Origin: Sulfuricella sp.
GTDB lineage: Bacteria; Pseudomonadota; Gammaproteobacteria; Burkholderiales; Sulfuricellaceae
DNA: 64,000 nucleotides
Direction: 5' to 3'
Assembly: GCA_028713975.1 (NCBI GenBank)
Contig: JAQTNE010000005.1
Span: 62,001 to 126,000, forward strand
The notes under the pieces are model-generated. The model saw only the letters and a program-made list of their open reading frames with translations, was not told the origin of the DNA and searched no databases. Of the stretch, positions 55,575 to 63,629 are shown piece after piece. The translations under genes were made by a program, and so were the position numbers. Position 1 is the stretch's first letter; each line of letters starts with the position of its first letter.

Positions 55575-55620
55575 CGTATCGATAACCCAGCAGCATTAAC
55601 ATCATTAAGCAGGAGGAATT

Positions 55621-56685
55621 ATGGCTTTAGTATCCATGCGTCAACTTCTCGATCACGCCGCAGAGCATAGCTACGGCTTGCCGGCGTTCAACGTCAACAA
55701 CCTGGAACAGATCATGGCGATCATGCAGGCCGCCGACGAATGCAACAGCCCGGTGATCATGCAAGGTTCCGCCGGTGCGCGCAAATACGCCGGCGAAGCT
55801 TTTCTGCGCCACCTGATCGAGGCCGCCATCGAAGCCTACCCGCACATTCCGGTCGTCATGCACCAGGATCACGGCGCCTCTCCTGCCGTGTGCATCAACG
55901 CCATCCGCTCCGGCTTCTCCAGCGTGATGATGGACGGCTCCCTGAAAGAAGACGGCAAAACCCCGTCCAGCTTTGACTACAACGTCGAAGTCACGCGCAA
56001 GGTCGTCGAGATGTCCCATGCTGTCGGCGTTTCCGTCGAAGGCGAACTGGGCTGCCTGGGCTCGCTCGAATCCGGCCACGGCGAGAAAGAAGACGGCCAC
56101 GGCGCTGAAGGCAAGCTGACCCACGACCAACTGCTGACCGACCCGACCGAAGCCGCCGAGTTCGTCAAGGCCACCGGCGTGGATGCACTTGCCATCGCCA
56201 TCGGCACCAGCCACGGCGCCTACAAGTTCACCCGTCCGCCCACCGGCGAAGTGCTGGCAATTTCCCGCATCAAGGAAATCAACGCCAAGATCCCCAACAC
56301 CCATCTGGTCATGCACGGCTCCTCCTCGGTGCCGCAGGAATGGCTCAAGATCATCAACGATTTCGGCGGCACCATGCCCCAGACCTACGGCGTGCCGGTC
56401 GAAGAAATCGTTGAAGGCATCAAGTACGGCGTGCGCAAGGTGAACATCGACACCGACCTGCGCATGGCCTCCACCGGCGCAGTGCGCAAGTATCTGGCCG
56501 AAAACACCAAGGATTTCGATCCGCGCAAATTCCTCGCCGCCGCCACCGCTGCGATGAAAGGCATCTGCAAGGCACGCTTCGAAGCCTTCGGTTCCGCCGG
56601 CCAGGCCGACAAGATCAAGCCGATCATGCTCGACCGGATCGCCACCATGTACACCAAGGGCGAACTGAAAGCCATCGTCAAGTAA
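55621..56685 (+). CDS. fba: Fructose-bisphosphate aldolase, class II
   Basis: 354 residues of the CbbA type. Zinc and substrate motifs: [78 protein letters not shown], and [10 protein letters not shown]. Ribosome site AGGAGGAA. Cleaves fructose-1,6-bisphosphate or makes it and sedoheptulose-1,7-bisphosphate in the Calvin cycle. A strong terminator follows. Confidence 0.97.
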   Translation: MALVSMRQLLDHAAEHSYGLPAFNVNNLEQIMAIMQAADECNSPVIMQGSAGARKYAGEAFLRHLIEAAIEAYPHIPVVMHQDHGASPAVCINAIRSGFSSVMMDGSLKEDGKTPSSFDYNVEVTRKVVEMSHAVGVSVEGELGCLGSLESGHGEKEDGHGAEGKLTHDQLLTDPTEAAEFVKATGVDALAIAIGTSHGAYKFTRPPTGEVLAISRIKEINAKIPNTHLVMHGSSSVPQEWLKIINDFGGTMPQTYGVPVEEIVEGIKYGVRKVNIDTDLRMASTGAVRKYLAENTKDFDPRKFLAAATAAMKGICKARFEAFGSAGQADKIKPIMLDRIATMYTKGELKAIVK

Positions 56686-56702
56686 GCTTGATGCTTTGCG
56701 AC

Positions 56703-56728
56703 AAAAAGGCGGCTTCGGCCGCCTTTTT
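56703..56728 (+). terminator. Intrinsic terminator of the tkt-fba cluster
   Basis: AAAAAGGCGGC, TTCG loop, GCCGCCTTTTT: a perfect 11-bp stem with a T-tract, 18 bases after the fba stop. Confidence 0.93.
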
Positions 56729-56851
56729 CTTTGCGCCGCCATCTTCGGTCGCCTTGCCAATTGACGGGGATGTAAATACGGGCGACCATGACAGATCAAA
56801 ACACCATTCCCTTGGTGATTTCACTTTTTAACAAATCGAATTGGAATCGCA

Positions 56852-57319
56852 GTGATCAATAACGATGTGTTGCGGAGCATTCGGTACACGCTTGACCTGA
56901 GCGACGCGAAAATAGTTGCCATAACCAAACTGGCCGAGCATGAGGTCGAGCAATCCGATGTCGCCAGCTATCTGAAAAAAGAAGATGAGGACGGCTTTGT
57001 CGAGTGCAGCGACGAGTTGCTGGAATTTTTTCTGGATGGCTTGATTTCCTTTAAAAGAGGCAAAATCGAGCCGAAGCCGGAACCAGCGAAGAAGCCGGAA
57101 ACGCGCCTGACCAATAACACCATATTGAAAAAACTGAGAATCGCGTTTGAATTAAAAGAGGAAGACTTGCATGGCATTCTGGAGCTGGCCGGTTTTCAGG
57201 TATCGAAGCCGGAACTAAGCGCCCTGTTTCGAAAGAAAGGTCACAAGAACTACCGGGCTTGCGGGGATCAGCTTTTGAGGAATTTCCTGAAAGGTCTTGC
57301 CCTTCGCTATCGTGCTTGA
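56852..57319 (+). CDS. DUF1456-family protein, YehS-like
   Basis: 155 residues from GTG 56852. Two similar DUF1456 units: LRSIRYTLDLSDAKIVAITK with FVECSDELLEFFLDGL, and LKKLRIAFELKEEDLHGILE with YRACGDQLLRNFLKGL. Homologous to E. coli YehS, of unknown function. Soluble. AAACCGGAA-rich linker (PKPEPAKKPE) joins the units. Confidence 0.88.
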   Translation: MINNDVLRSIRYTLDLSDAKIVAITKLAEHEVEQSDVASYLKKEDEDGFVECSDELLEFFLDGLISFKRGKIEPKPEPAKKPETRLTNNTILKKLRIAFELKEEDLHGILELAGFQVSKPELSALFRKKGHKNYRACGDQLLRNFLKGLALRYRA

Positions 57320-57341
57320 GTTCATTTGTAAAAATCAGGAT

Positions 57342-57923
57342 ATGCCGCGCTCTATGAAACAGATCAATTACCTCATTATTATTTTCAGTTTAATCTGGAC
57401 GGCATCCGCCCTGGCTGACGAACCGCTCGGCTTTGGCTTGTCGAAAAAATACTGCCTGGGAGATGTTTGCCTTGGCGAAGCGGATGCAGACCATCCGGAA
57501 TTAAAAATAGGCGAGGCATTGAAAAAAGTGGCCCGGTACAAAAAGGTGCCCATCTGCAACAGCTCGGATGCCTCCATGTATTTGCGCGATGTAAAATTCA
57601 GGAATGGCACGCAAGGAACCATCTACCTGCTTGCCGACCCAACCAATCCGAATACCAAACTCGAGAAATATTTCCGCATCAGCAGCATCACCGTGAAATT
57701 TGACCCATTTCTTTCGGTGGATGAAGTCAAAGAACTTCAGCAAAAAATTGCCGGCCGTTACGGCATGGAACGGTCAAGTTCATATGGCTTTGCGGTCAAG
57801 GACGGCAAACGGTCGGTCAGTCTTACGGTTTCTCCCTGGGAATCGAAGATTGCCGTTAGCGGCATAGACAACCCGGAGTTTCAGGCCCAACCTGGATGCT
57901 CGCCCAAGCTGCCGAATCTTTAG
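57342..57923 (+). CDS. Hypothetical secreted protein
   Basis: Not recognised. 193 residues from ATG 57342 (MPRSMKQINYLI); ATG 57354 is equally possible. Signal peptide ends ALADEP. Mature part contains cysteine pairs (KYCLGDVCLGEAD, and later VPICNSSD and QPGCSPKL) and a beta-rich core. GGAT precedes the first ATG. It starts within 23 bases of the DUF1456 stop, so they may be co-transcribed. Confidence 0.7.
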   Translation: MPRSMKQINYLIIIFSLIWTASALADEPLGFGLSKKYCLGDVCLGEADADHPELKIGEALKKVARYKKVPICNSSDASMYLRDVKFRNGTQGTIYLLADPTNPNTKLEKYFRISSITVKFDPFLSVDEVKELQQKIAGRYGMERSSSYGFAVKDGKRSVSLTVSPWESKIAVSGIDNPEFQAQPGCSPKLPNL

Positions 57924-57969
57924 TACTCGATCAGACTCACCCCCCCCTAGTCAGGTATATTAAGTAACA

Positions 57970-57997
57970 AATAAGAGCCATTTTATTGGCCCTTATT
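57970..57997. terminator. Bidirectional hairpin between convergent genes
   Basis: AATAAGAGCC (57970-57979) pairs with GGCCCTTATT (57988-57997) with one mismatch and an ATTTTATT loop, followed by T-rich sequence on both strands. Confidence 0.6.
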
Positions 57998-58007
57998 GTT
58001 ATCTGAC

Positions 58008-58574
58008 TCAGTTTTTGTAGGCTTCTACCGGCACACTAATTTTGACCTCGTCGCTAACTGCCGGTATGTATTTAGTTAATCCAAAGTCAGAGCGCTTAAT
58101 GGTCGCAGTGACATTGCCGGCACACATCGGCTTCTTGCTCTCCGGGTTGTTGCCGCACTGGAAACCGTTGACCGTAACCTTGAGGGGTTTGGTCACGCCG
58201 ATCAGGGTGAACTTCCCTTCCGCGGCGACGACTTTGTTGCCTTCGAAAATCAGCTTGTCCGATTTGAAGGTCATGGTCGGATATTTCTTAACATTGAACA
58301 ACCCCTCGTCGGACAAATGTTTCGTCCAGGCTCCCAGGCCCATATCGAGTGACTCAGTGTAGACCGTGAAATCTACACTACCCTTCTTGGCCGCAAAATC
58401 GATCATGGCCATGCCCGTCGTCTTGTTGAAACGACCATGTTGTGTCGTAAAACCCAGATGCGTGACCTCAAATACCGGAACGGTATATTCCGAATCGGTG
58501 GTGTAAACGTCGGCTGCGTGCGCTGGTGCAACCAGAGCGCTCATTACAGCGAAAGCGGCTAAGTATCTTTTCAT
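58008..58574 (-). CDS. YceI-family periplasmic protein
   Basis: 188 residues from ATG 58574 (MKRYLAAFAVMSALVAPAHA signal peptide; GGAG upstream). YceI lipocalin-like domain: YTVPVFEVTHLGFTTQHGRF, FDFTVYTESLDMG-like middle, KYPTMTFKSDKLIFEGNKV, and TLIGVTKPLKVTVNGFQCG. YceI binds isoprenoids such as polyprenyl or quinone-like lipids. Encoded on the same strand as the two cytochrome genes upstream. Confidence 0.92.
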   Translation of the reverse strand: MKRYLAAFAVMSALVAPAHAADVYTTDSEYTVPVFEVTHLGFTTQHGRFNKTTGMAMIDFAAKKGSVDFTVYTESLDMGLGAWTKHLSDEGLFNVKKYPTMTFKSDKLIFEGNKVVAAEGKFTLIGVTKPLKVTVNGFQCGNNPESKKPMCAGNVTATIKRSDFGLTKYIPAVSDEVKISVPVEAYKN

Positions 58575-58634
58575 GAAAATCTCCATTGTGGACGTCTAGC
58601 TGCTACCGGCGGAATGCCGTTAGCAGCCATCCTG

Positions 58635-59276
58635 TCATTTATCGTTGGGGAACGCTTGCAAATAACCGGCCACTGCTTCCATTTCCTCAGGGGACATCAG
58701 ATGCGCAATTTGCGTCATCGGCGTATTCGGTCGTTCATCCGTTCTCTTGAAAACCTGCAATTGCTTGATCAGGTAATCCTGGTGCTGATTCGCCAGCCGG
58801 GGGAAATTCGCGAGTCCTTCCGCCTTGGATCCATGACAAGCCATGCAGGGAGGGGCCTCCTTGGCCGGCAAACCTTTCTCGTAAATCTCCTGGCCAGCGG
58901 CCATCAGCTTCGCATCGACCGGTGCGTTGGGCTTTGCAATCTGCTTGGCGTAATAGTCGGCGAGCCCCTTGATTTGATCGTCGGTGAGGTGGTGGCTTAA
59001 CCCCCACATGTACTCAAATCCAGCCGGATCGGCGCGCTGTTGGGATCTGAAATTCGTCAGCTGTTCGACAACGTAGCCGGGCTGCTGACCGGCGAGTCGC
59101 GGGAAATTCGGCGAGACGGAATTGCCATCCATGCCGTGGCAATTCGAACAAACCTGCACAGCGGTTACCGCCGGAGGGACATTCGGGTTGGCGAGGTCGC
59201 GCGAGCGCTCGATATTGCTGCAACCGGTCGCAAGAAGCACCAGCAGGAGTGCTAGAGGGTAAGAATTTCTGGTCAT
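58635..59276 (-). CDS. Dihaem cytochrome c4-like lipoprotein
   Basis: 213 residues. Lipobox LLATGC (Cys19) anchors it to a membrane; haem sites CSNCH (43-47) and CMACH (144-148), with the cytochrome c4 pattern of two similar halves (NFPRLAGQQPGYVVEQL and NFPRLANQHQDYLIKQL) and methionine-containing C-terminal ends of each half. Lies directly downstream of the porin-cytochrome gene and is a natural periplasmic partner for it. The rest of the 60-base gap is empty. Confidence 0.9.
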   Translation of the reverse strand: MTRNSYPLALLLVLLATGCSNIERSRDLANPNVPPAVTAVQVCSNCHGMDGNSVSPNFPRLAGQQPGYVVEQLTNFRSQQRADPAGFEYMWGLSHHLTDDQIKGLADYYAKQIAKPNAPVDAKLMAAGQEIYEKGLPAKEAPPCMACHGSKAEGLANFPRLANQHQDYLIKQLQVFKRTDERPNTPMTQIAHLMSPEEMEAVAGYLQAFPNDK

Positions 59277-59335
59277 CTGGATTCTCCAATGATCTTAATG
59301 AATGGGCTGTTCGTGTCCTAAATTAGATCCAAGGA

Positions 59336-60760
59336 TCAATAGGCGGCCCAGATGTAAGCGAAGAGCATATTGTTGTCCTTGGCGTCACGCGGGGTAACAG
59401 TGTCGGAATTGGTCGTGTAGTTCGTCGAAGCCCCATTGAATTTGGTGTAACTGTAGTATTGCGCGCCGACACGGATATTTTGCACAGGAGTCCAGAAGAC
59501 TTCGGGGATCCAATAAGTGGTATTAGGCACGAAACCTCCGCTGGTATTGGCCGCATAAAGGTTACTATCGGCACTGCCACGAACATCCACATAGCCAAGA
59601 CTTGCGCCATATTTTGCCTGATAAACGTACGTCCCCTTCAACCGGAGATAATCGAGCGTGTTCGACGCATTGGTGTATGGGGCGGCACCGGTGCCGGTGG
59701 GGTCGACAAGGGAGCTATCATAGGATTGTTTTTCATGGGTATAACTGAACTGTGCGGAAACCATGTGCGGATCCAGAATGTACTGATATTGCCCGTCGAT
59801 GCCCAGATCCTTGAAATTGTTTGTCGGCGAACTGGTGTCCGGCGCAGCGGAATAAACATCAACGTTCATGCCGTGCAACCCGATCATTGCGCTGTGAGCA
59901 CCCCACTCTTTATTCAATGCGACGCGGAAGTAAGGATTTTCGCCCTTAAGTTTAGTTCCCATATTTGCGTCCGAAATCCCCTGACTCAGGAACGAGAAGA
60001 TACCATTCGCAGTCGAATAAGAGCCGAGTTCCGCGTACAACGTTTTATTCCAGTAAGCGTAAACGTTTTTGCCCGCAGCGTATGGTCCCAAACCTTGAAG
60101 AACCGGTGAAGTCGAACCGGCGACGCCATTCGCATTACTCACCGGGACATAGCCGGGCACAGCGCCAAAAGCGCTGTTGAAGGTGTTCCAAACGTCGGTG
60201 ACGCCCGGGTTGTTGTTCAGGCTGGCACCGACAATCAGATCGCGATTGGCATCGACAAAGCGATCGGCGTAGCGCAAGTCGAACTGGTCGGAACCACTAT
60301 GACCGGAAAACTCCGTGTTATTCCCATTAACATTTGGATTCTTGCCGAACGCATACGCGTTGTAAGTCCATTGGCCGAAAAGGCCAATATTGTCGGTGAT
60401 CTTGCCACCGGCAAAAACGCTCATCGTGGTGAAGGAAAACTCGCCGTTTTTTGGATATTCATTGCTCGGATCAATGCTGCCATTGGTGCTCTCCTTCGTC
60501 ATCGAGGCTACGCCCATAACGGCAAGTGGCACTGTTACTCGCGTTCCCATTGTGAAACCGGTCAGTTTGAACATGCGGCCATAGGGGGTCAGTTCGGGGA
60601 ATTGCCCGCCAGCATGGCAGGAGACGCAATTCTGGCCGGTCTGGCGGGCAAAGAGTGGAAGCGCCGAGGCGCTGAACGACAGACCGAGCGTGGCAAGGCC
60701 GATCAATACATTAACTGTCACCGCTATGCGGCCAGTGTATTTCTTCATTGCTCGTAACAT
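59336..60760 (-). CDS. Cyc2-like outer-membrane porin-cytochrome (single haem c + beta-barrel)
   Basis: 474 residues. After a signal peptide (about 1-33) comes one haem motif, ARQTGQNCVSCHAGG (CVSCH 45-49), in the form FPELTPYGRMFKLTGFTMG, a strong hallmark of Cyc2-type cytochrome-porins; the remaining about 400 residues have alternating polar/hydrophobic strands, aromatic girdles and Gly/Asn/Ser-rich turns, ending in a short YIWAAY terminal strand, as expected for an outer-membrane barrel. Cyc2 oxidises extracellular iron(II) and passes electrons inward; other subgroups are less well understood. Start could also be ATG 60748. Downstream genes encode a c4-like lipoprotein and YceI. Confidence 0.82.
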   Translation of the reverse strand: MLRAMKKYTGRIAVTVNVLIGLATLGLSFSASALPLFARQTGQNCVSCHAGGQFPELTPYGRMFKLTGFTMGTRVTVPLAVMGVASMTKESTNGSIDPSNEYPKNGEFSFTTMSVFAGGKITDNIGLFGQWTYNAYAFGKNPNVNGNNTEFSGHSGSDQFDLRYADRFVDANRDLIVGASLNNNPGVTDVWNTFNSAFGAVPGYVPVSNANGVAGSTSPVLQGLGPYAAGKNVYAYWNKTLYAELGSYSTANGIFSFLSQGISDANMGTKLKGENPYFRVALNKEWGAHSAMIGLHGMNVDVYSAAPDTSSPTNNFKDLGIDGQYQYILDPHMVSAQFSYTHEKQSYDSSLVDPTGTGAAPYTNASNTLDYLRLKGTYVYQAKYGASLGYVDVRGSADSNLYAANTSGGFVPNTTYWIPEVFWTPVQNIRVGAQYYSYTKFNGASTNYTTNSDTVTPRDAKDNNMLFAYIWAAY

Positions 60761-60833
60761 ATTCCGCCCCCCTTCATGGTTAAATTTTAGTAATTCTTGC
60801 TTGAATCTAGTTCAGGTCATCCATAGTGTAATC

Positions 60834-60920
60834 AAGTGACTGTTAAGTGACTGTTAAATATAAATACCCTCGAATTAAGGATGCGCGCATCCGAGTTAAA
60901 TACATTTGGACACATTTAAC
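60834..60920. promoter_or_regulatory. Cluster of repeats in the divergent cyc2-like / LysR region
   Basis: AAGTGACTGTT occurs twice in tandem (60834-60855); GGATGCGCGCATCC is a perfect palindrome (60879-60892); GTTAAAT (60895-60901) and ATTTAAC (60914-60920) form an inverted repeat with 12 bases between, similar to a LysR-type binding site. No gene fits in 60761-60981. Function as operators is inferred from position. Confidence 0.55.
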
Positions 60921-60981
60921 TATTTGCTTAGTTGAGATAAAAGATCAATATTTAGCTCATTCCTATCTATAAAACTGATGC

Positions 60982-61872
60982 ATGTCCGAAATTCCCCATA
61001 TCACCCTGGAGCAGTGGCGCGCATTGACTGCGGTGGTGGATGCCGGTGGCTATGCCTAGGCGGCGGATGTGTTGCACAAGAGCCAGTCGGCGGTAACCTA
61101 CGCGGTACAGAAGATTGAATCCGGTCTGGCGGTAAAGGTTTTCGAGATTCAGGGACGAAAAGCGGTTCTCACGCCCAGCGGTCAAATGTTGTATCGCCGG
61201 GCGCTGGCATTGGTGAGCGAGGCCAATGCGCTTGAATGGTCGATTCGTACCATGTCTTCCGGCTGGGAGCTGGAAATTCACCTAGCCGTAGAAGTACTCT
61301 TTCCGGTTCCATTATTGCTCGGTTGCCTGGAGCGTTTCGGTCAGGAAAGCCCGTTCACCCGGATTGAACTGACTGAGACGGTACTGGATGGTTCGTCCGA
61401 GATGCTGACCAGAGGACAGGCAGACCTAGCGATCTCACCCCATATTCCTGCCGGCTATCTGGGGGATCCGCTGATAAATTTGCGCCTGATTGCGGTGGCC
61501 AGCCCGAATCACCCTCTGCATCGCTTGGGACGGGAACTGACTTATCGCGACCTGCGCTCCCACCGGCAAGTGGTGATGCGCGATAACGGGACGAGACGTG
61601 AAAAGGACTCTCTTTTCTTTGAAGTCAATAATCGCTCTTCGATCAAGGCTGTGCGCATGGGACATGGCTTTGCCTGGTTTCCGGACGAGATTATTCGCCA
61701 TGAACTGGACTCTGGCGCGCTCAAGCCGCTTCCACTGCGGGAGGGAGGAGAATTTCCAACCGATTTCTATTTGATTCTTGCTGACCCGGACTTTGCCGGA
61801 TCGGGGGTCAAAAGACTGGCGGAGATTCTTCGCGAAGCCGCAAAATCTTACGAACAGGCAGCGCCCGCTTGA
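60982..61872 (+). pseudogene. LysR-family regulator interrupted by an in-frame amber codon
   Basis: ATG 60982 opens a LysR frame, MSEIPHITLEQWRALTAVVD then AGGYA, and is cut by TAG at 61057-61059 (codon 26) before AADVLHKSQSAVTYAVQKIE, the second half of the helix-turn-helix. The frame then continues without interruption to 61872, with a normal LysR effector domain (LTETVLDGSSEMLTRGQADLA). Relatives usually have Gln/Arg/Lys here, so a single C-to-T change (CAG to TAG) explains it. Reinitiation at GTG 61069 would remove half of the DNA-binding domain. It may be a pseudogene, a suppressible gene, or a sequencing error. Its 3' end overlaps the convergent HPP gene by 25 bases. Confidence 0.85.
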
Positions 61873-62570
61873 TGACCTGGGATATGGGTATGGCGAATCG
61901 CCAGATGATAGATCCGCAACAAGTCCTCTTCGCTCACGTCGATAAATGAATCGATTTCCGACAAGGCATAAACCAGATCGCTATGGGCGATTACGCATTT
62001 CTCGCTATGGCCGGCTTGAGGTTTCGACAACCAATGAGGGTAGCGACGCCATGGAAAAGGATAATTGGCGATTATCGCCACGATCAGGATGATCATCACA
62101 TTGGCCAGCACTGGCGTAACCATGAAACCGTAACCCAGGGCGTGCACCTGCTCTCCGCCCAGCACGGCAACCAGCGCTGTCGCGCCGCCGGGGGGATGGA
62201 GGCAGCGCAGGTAGTGCATCGCGCCGATCGACAAAGCCACGGCCAGCGCGCCGGCATAAACCGGATTGGGCAACATCTGGGCAATGAAAACGCCGATGGC
62301 GGCGGAAACCAGATGGCCGCCAAACAGCGCCCATGGCTGAGACAACGCGCTGTGCGGCGTGGCGAAAAGCAGCACGGCGGAAGCGCCCATGGAAGCCACC
62401 ATCAGGGCCGCGCCATGAAAACCCAGTACCCGGCTACTGACCAGCAGCACCAGCAGGATTCCGACAAACCCGCCCGCCGTCGAAATCAGCTTCTCGGCGT
62501 GGCTCGCGGGGTGTGCATCCTGATGACGGAACAGTTCCTGCAAACGGCGTACAACAACGAGCAAGTTCAT
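61848..62570 (-). CDS. HPP-family membrane protein
   Basis: 240 residues with four or five hydrophobic segments (about 30-165) and the name-giving motif CLHPPGGATALVA. AGGATA lies upstream of the ATG. Members are of uncertain transport function; one cyanobacterial HPP protein acts in nitrite transport. Divergent from a LysR regulator, which probably controls it. Confidence 0.88.
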   Translation of the reverse strand: MNLLVVVRRLQELFRHQDAHPASHAEKLISTAGGFVGILLVLLVSSRVLGFHGAALMVASMGASAVLLFATPHSALSQPWALFGGHLVSAAIGVFIAQMLPNPVYAGALAVALSIGAMHYLRCLHPPGGATALVAVLGGEQVHALGYGFMVTPVLANVMIILIVAIIANYPFPWRRYPHWLSKPQAGHSEKCVIAHSDLVYALSEIDSFIDVSEEDLLRIYHLAIRHTHIPGHQAGAACS

Positions 62571-62650
62571 GTTTTATCCTATCCAGCTATGACGTTGAAA
62601 GCAGAATAGGGCGAAACAAACCATTTGACTAACGATAATTTTTGGCGCTT

Positions 62651-62671
62651 TATATCGGATTATCCGATATA
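62651..62671. promoter_or_regulatory. Perfect palindrome upstream of the LysR gene
   Basis: TATATCGGA (62651-62659), TTA, TCCGATATA (62663-62671); contains ATC-N9-GAT, a LysR-type T-N11-A pattern. Only 10 bases before the LysR ATG and overlapping its ribosome site area (AAAGGAAAAA), as expected for autorepression. Confidence 0.6.
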
Positions 62672-62681
62672 AAGGAAAAAC

Positions 62682-63551
62682 ATGGATATTGAATTTGCGC
62701 GCACCTTTCTCGCCGTGGCGGCGGCGGGAAATTTCGTCGGCGCGGCACAGCGCCTGCATGTCACCCAGTCCACTGTAAGCGCGCGCATTCAGGCGCTGGA
62801 AAACCAGCTTGGCGCGATCCTGTTCCGGCGCGGCCGGGGCGGCGCGGAGCTTACCCCGGCAGGACGACGCTTTCTGCGCCACGCCAAAACGCTGGTGCAG
62901 ACCCTGGTGCAGGCCAGGCATGACGTCGGCCTGCCGGCCGGTTTTCGCGGCAGCCTGACCCTGAGCGGGCGAATCGCCTTGTGGGACGGCTTCCTCCCCC
63001 GATGGGTGGCGCAAATGCGGCAGACCCATGCCGACATTTCCCTGCGGCTGGAAGTCGGTTTCGAGGAAGGCATCATGCAAGGTTTGGTGCAGGGCACGGT
63101 GGATATCGGCGTGATGTACACGCCGGAGAGCCGCCCCGGCCTGGGTATTGAGCGTCTGTTCGAGGAAGTGCTGGTGCTGGTGGCTTCGGAGCCGGATCGC
63201 CCATGGCCGGACAAGGGCTACATCCACATGGATTGGGGGCCGGAATTCCACGCCCAGTTCACCACCCGCTTTCCGGAAATGGAACCGCCTGCGATCACCG
63301 CCAACATCGGCTGGCTGGTAATGCAGCAGATACTTCACTGCGGCGGTTCGGGCTATTTTCCCTTGCGCATGACGCGGGAATTGATCGAGCAGGGCGAGCT
63401 GTGGCTCGTCAAAAACAGCCCGTCCTTTACGCTTTCGGCCTACATGGTCTACCCCTTGTCCCGGCAGGAAGATATTTTGGTCAGCGCCATGAACAGCCTG
63501 CGAGATCTTGCCGCGGAAGAGCGTGCCGCAGGCGCAATTCCGGTCCGCTGA
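62682..63551 (+). CDS. LysR-family transcriptional regulator
   Basis: 289 residues. N-terminal helix-turn-helix intact (FLAVAAAGNFVGAAQRLHVT then QSTVSARIQALENQLGAILF), effector-binding domain follows (LSGRIALWDGFLPRWVAQM, GTVDIGVMYTPESRPGLGIE). Divergent from the HPP gene, with a palindrome in between. AAGGA precedes the ATG. Confidence 0.93.
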   Translation: MDIEFARTFLAVAAAGNFVGAAQRLHVTQSTVSARIQALENQLGAILFRRGRGGAELTPAGRRFLRHAKTLVQTLVQARHDVGLPAGFRGSLTLSGRIALWDGFLPRWVAQMRQTHADISLRLEVGFEEGIMQGLVQGTVDIGVMYTPESRPGLGIERLFEEVLVLVASEPDRPWPDKGYIHMDWGPEFHAQFTTRFPEMEPPAITANIGWLVMQQILHCGGSGYFPLRMTRELIEQGELWLVKNSPSFTLSAYMVYPLSRQEDILVSAMNSLRDLAAEERAAGAIPVR

Positions 63552-63629
63552 AAGTTCATGCCGAAAATTATCGCTGCTTCATCGCCGCCGCCGAACAGGT
63601 AGAATAGTCTTTTTCCCGCTCAACCGCCC

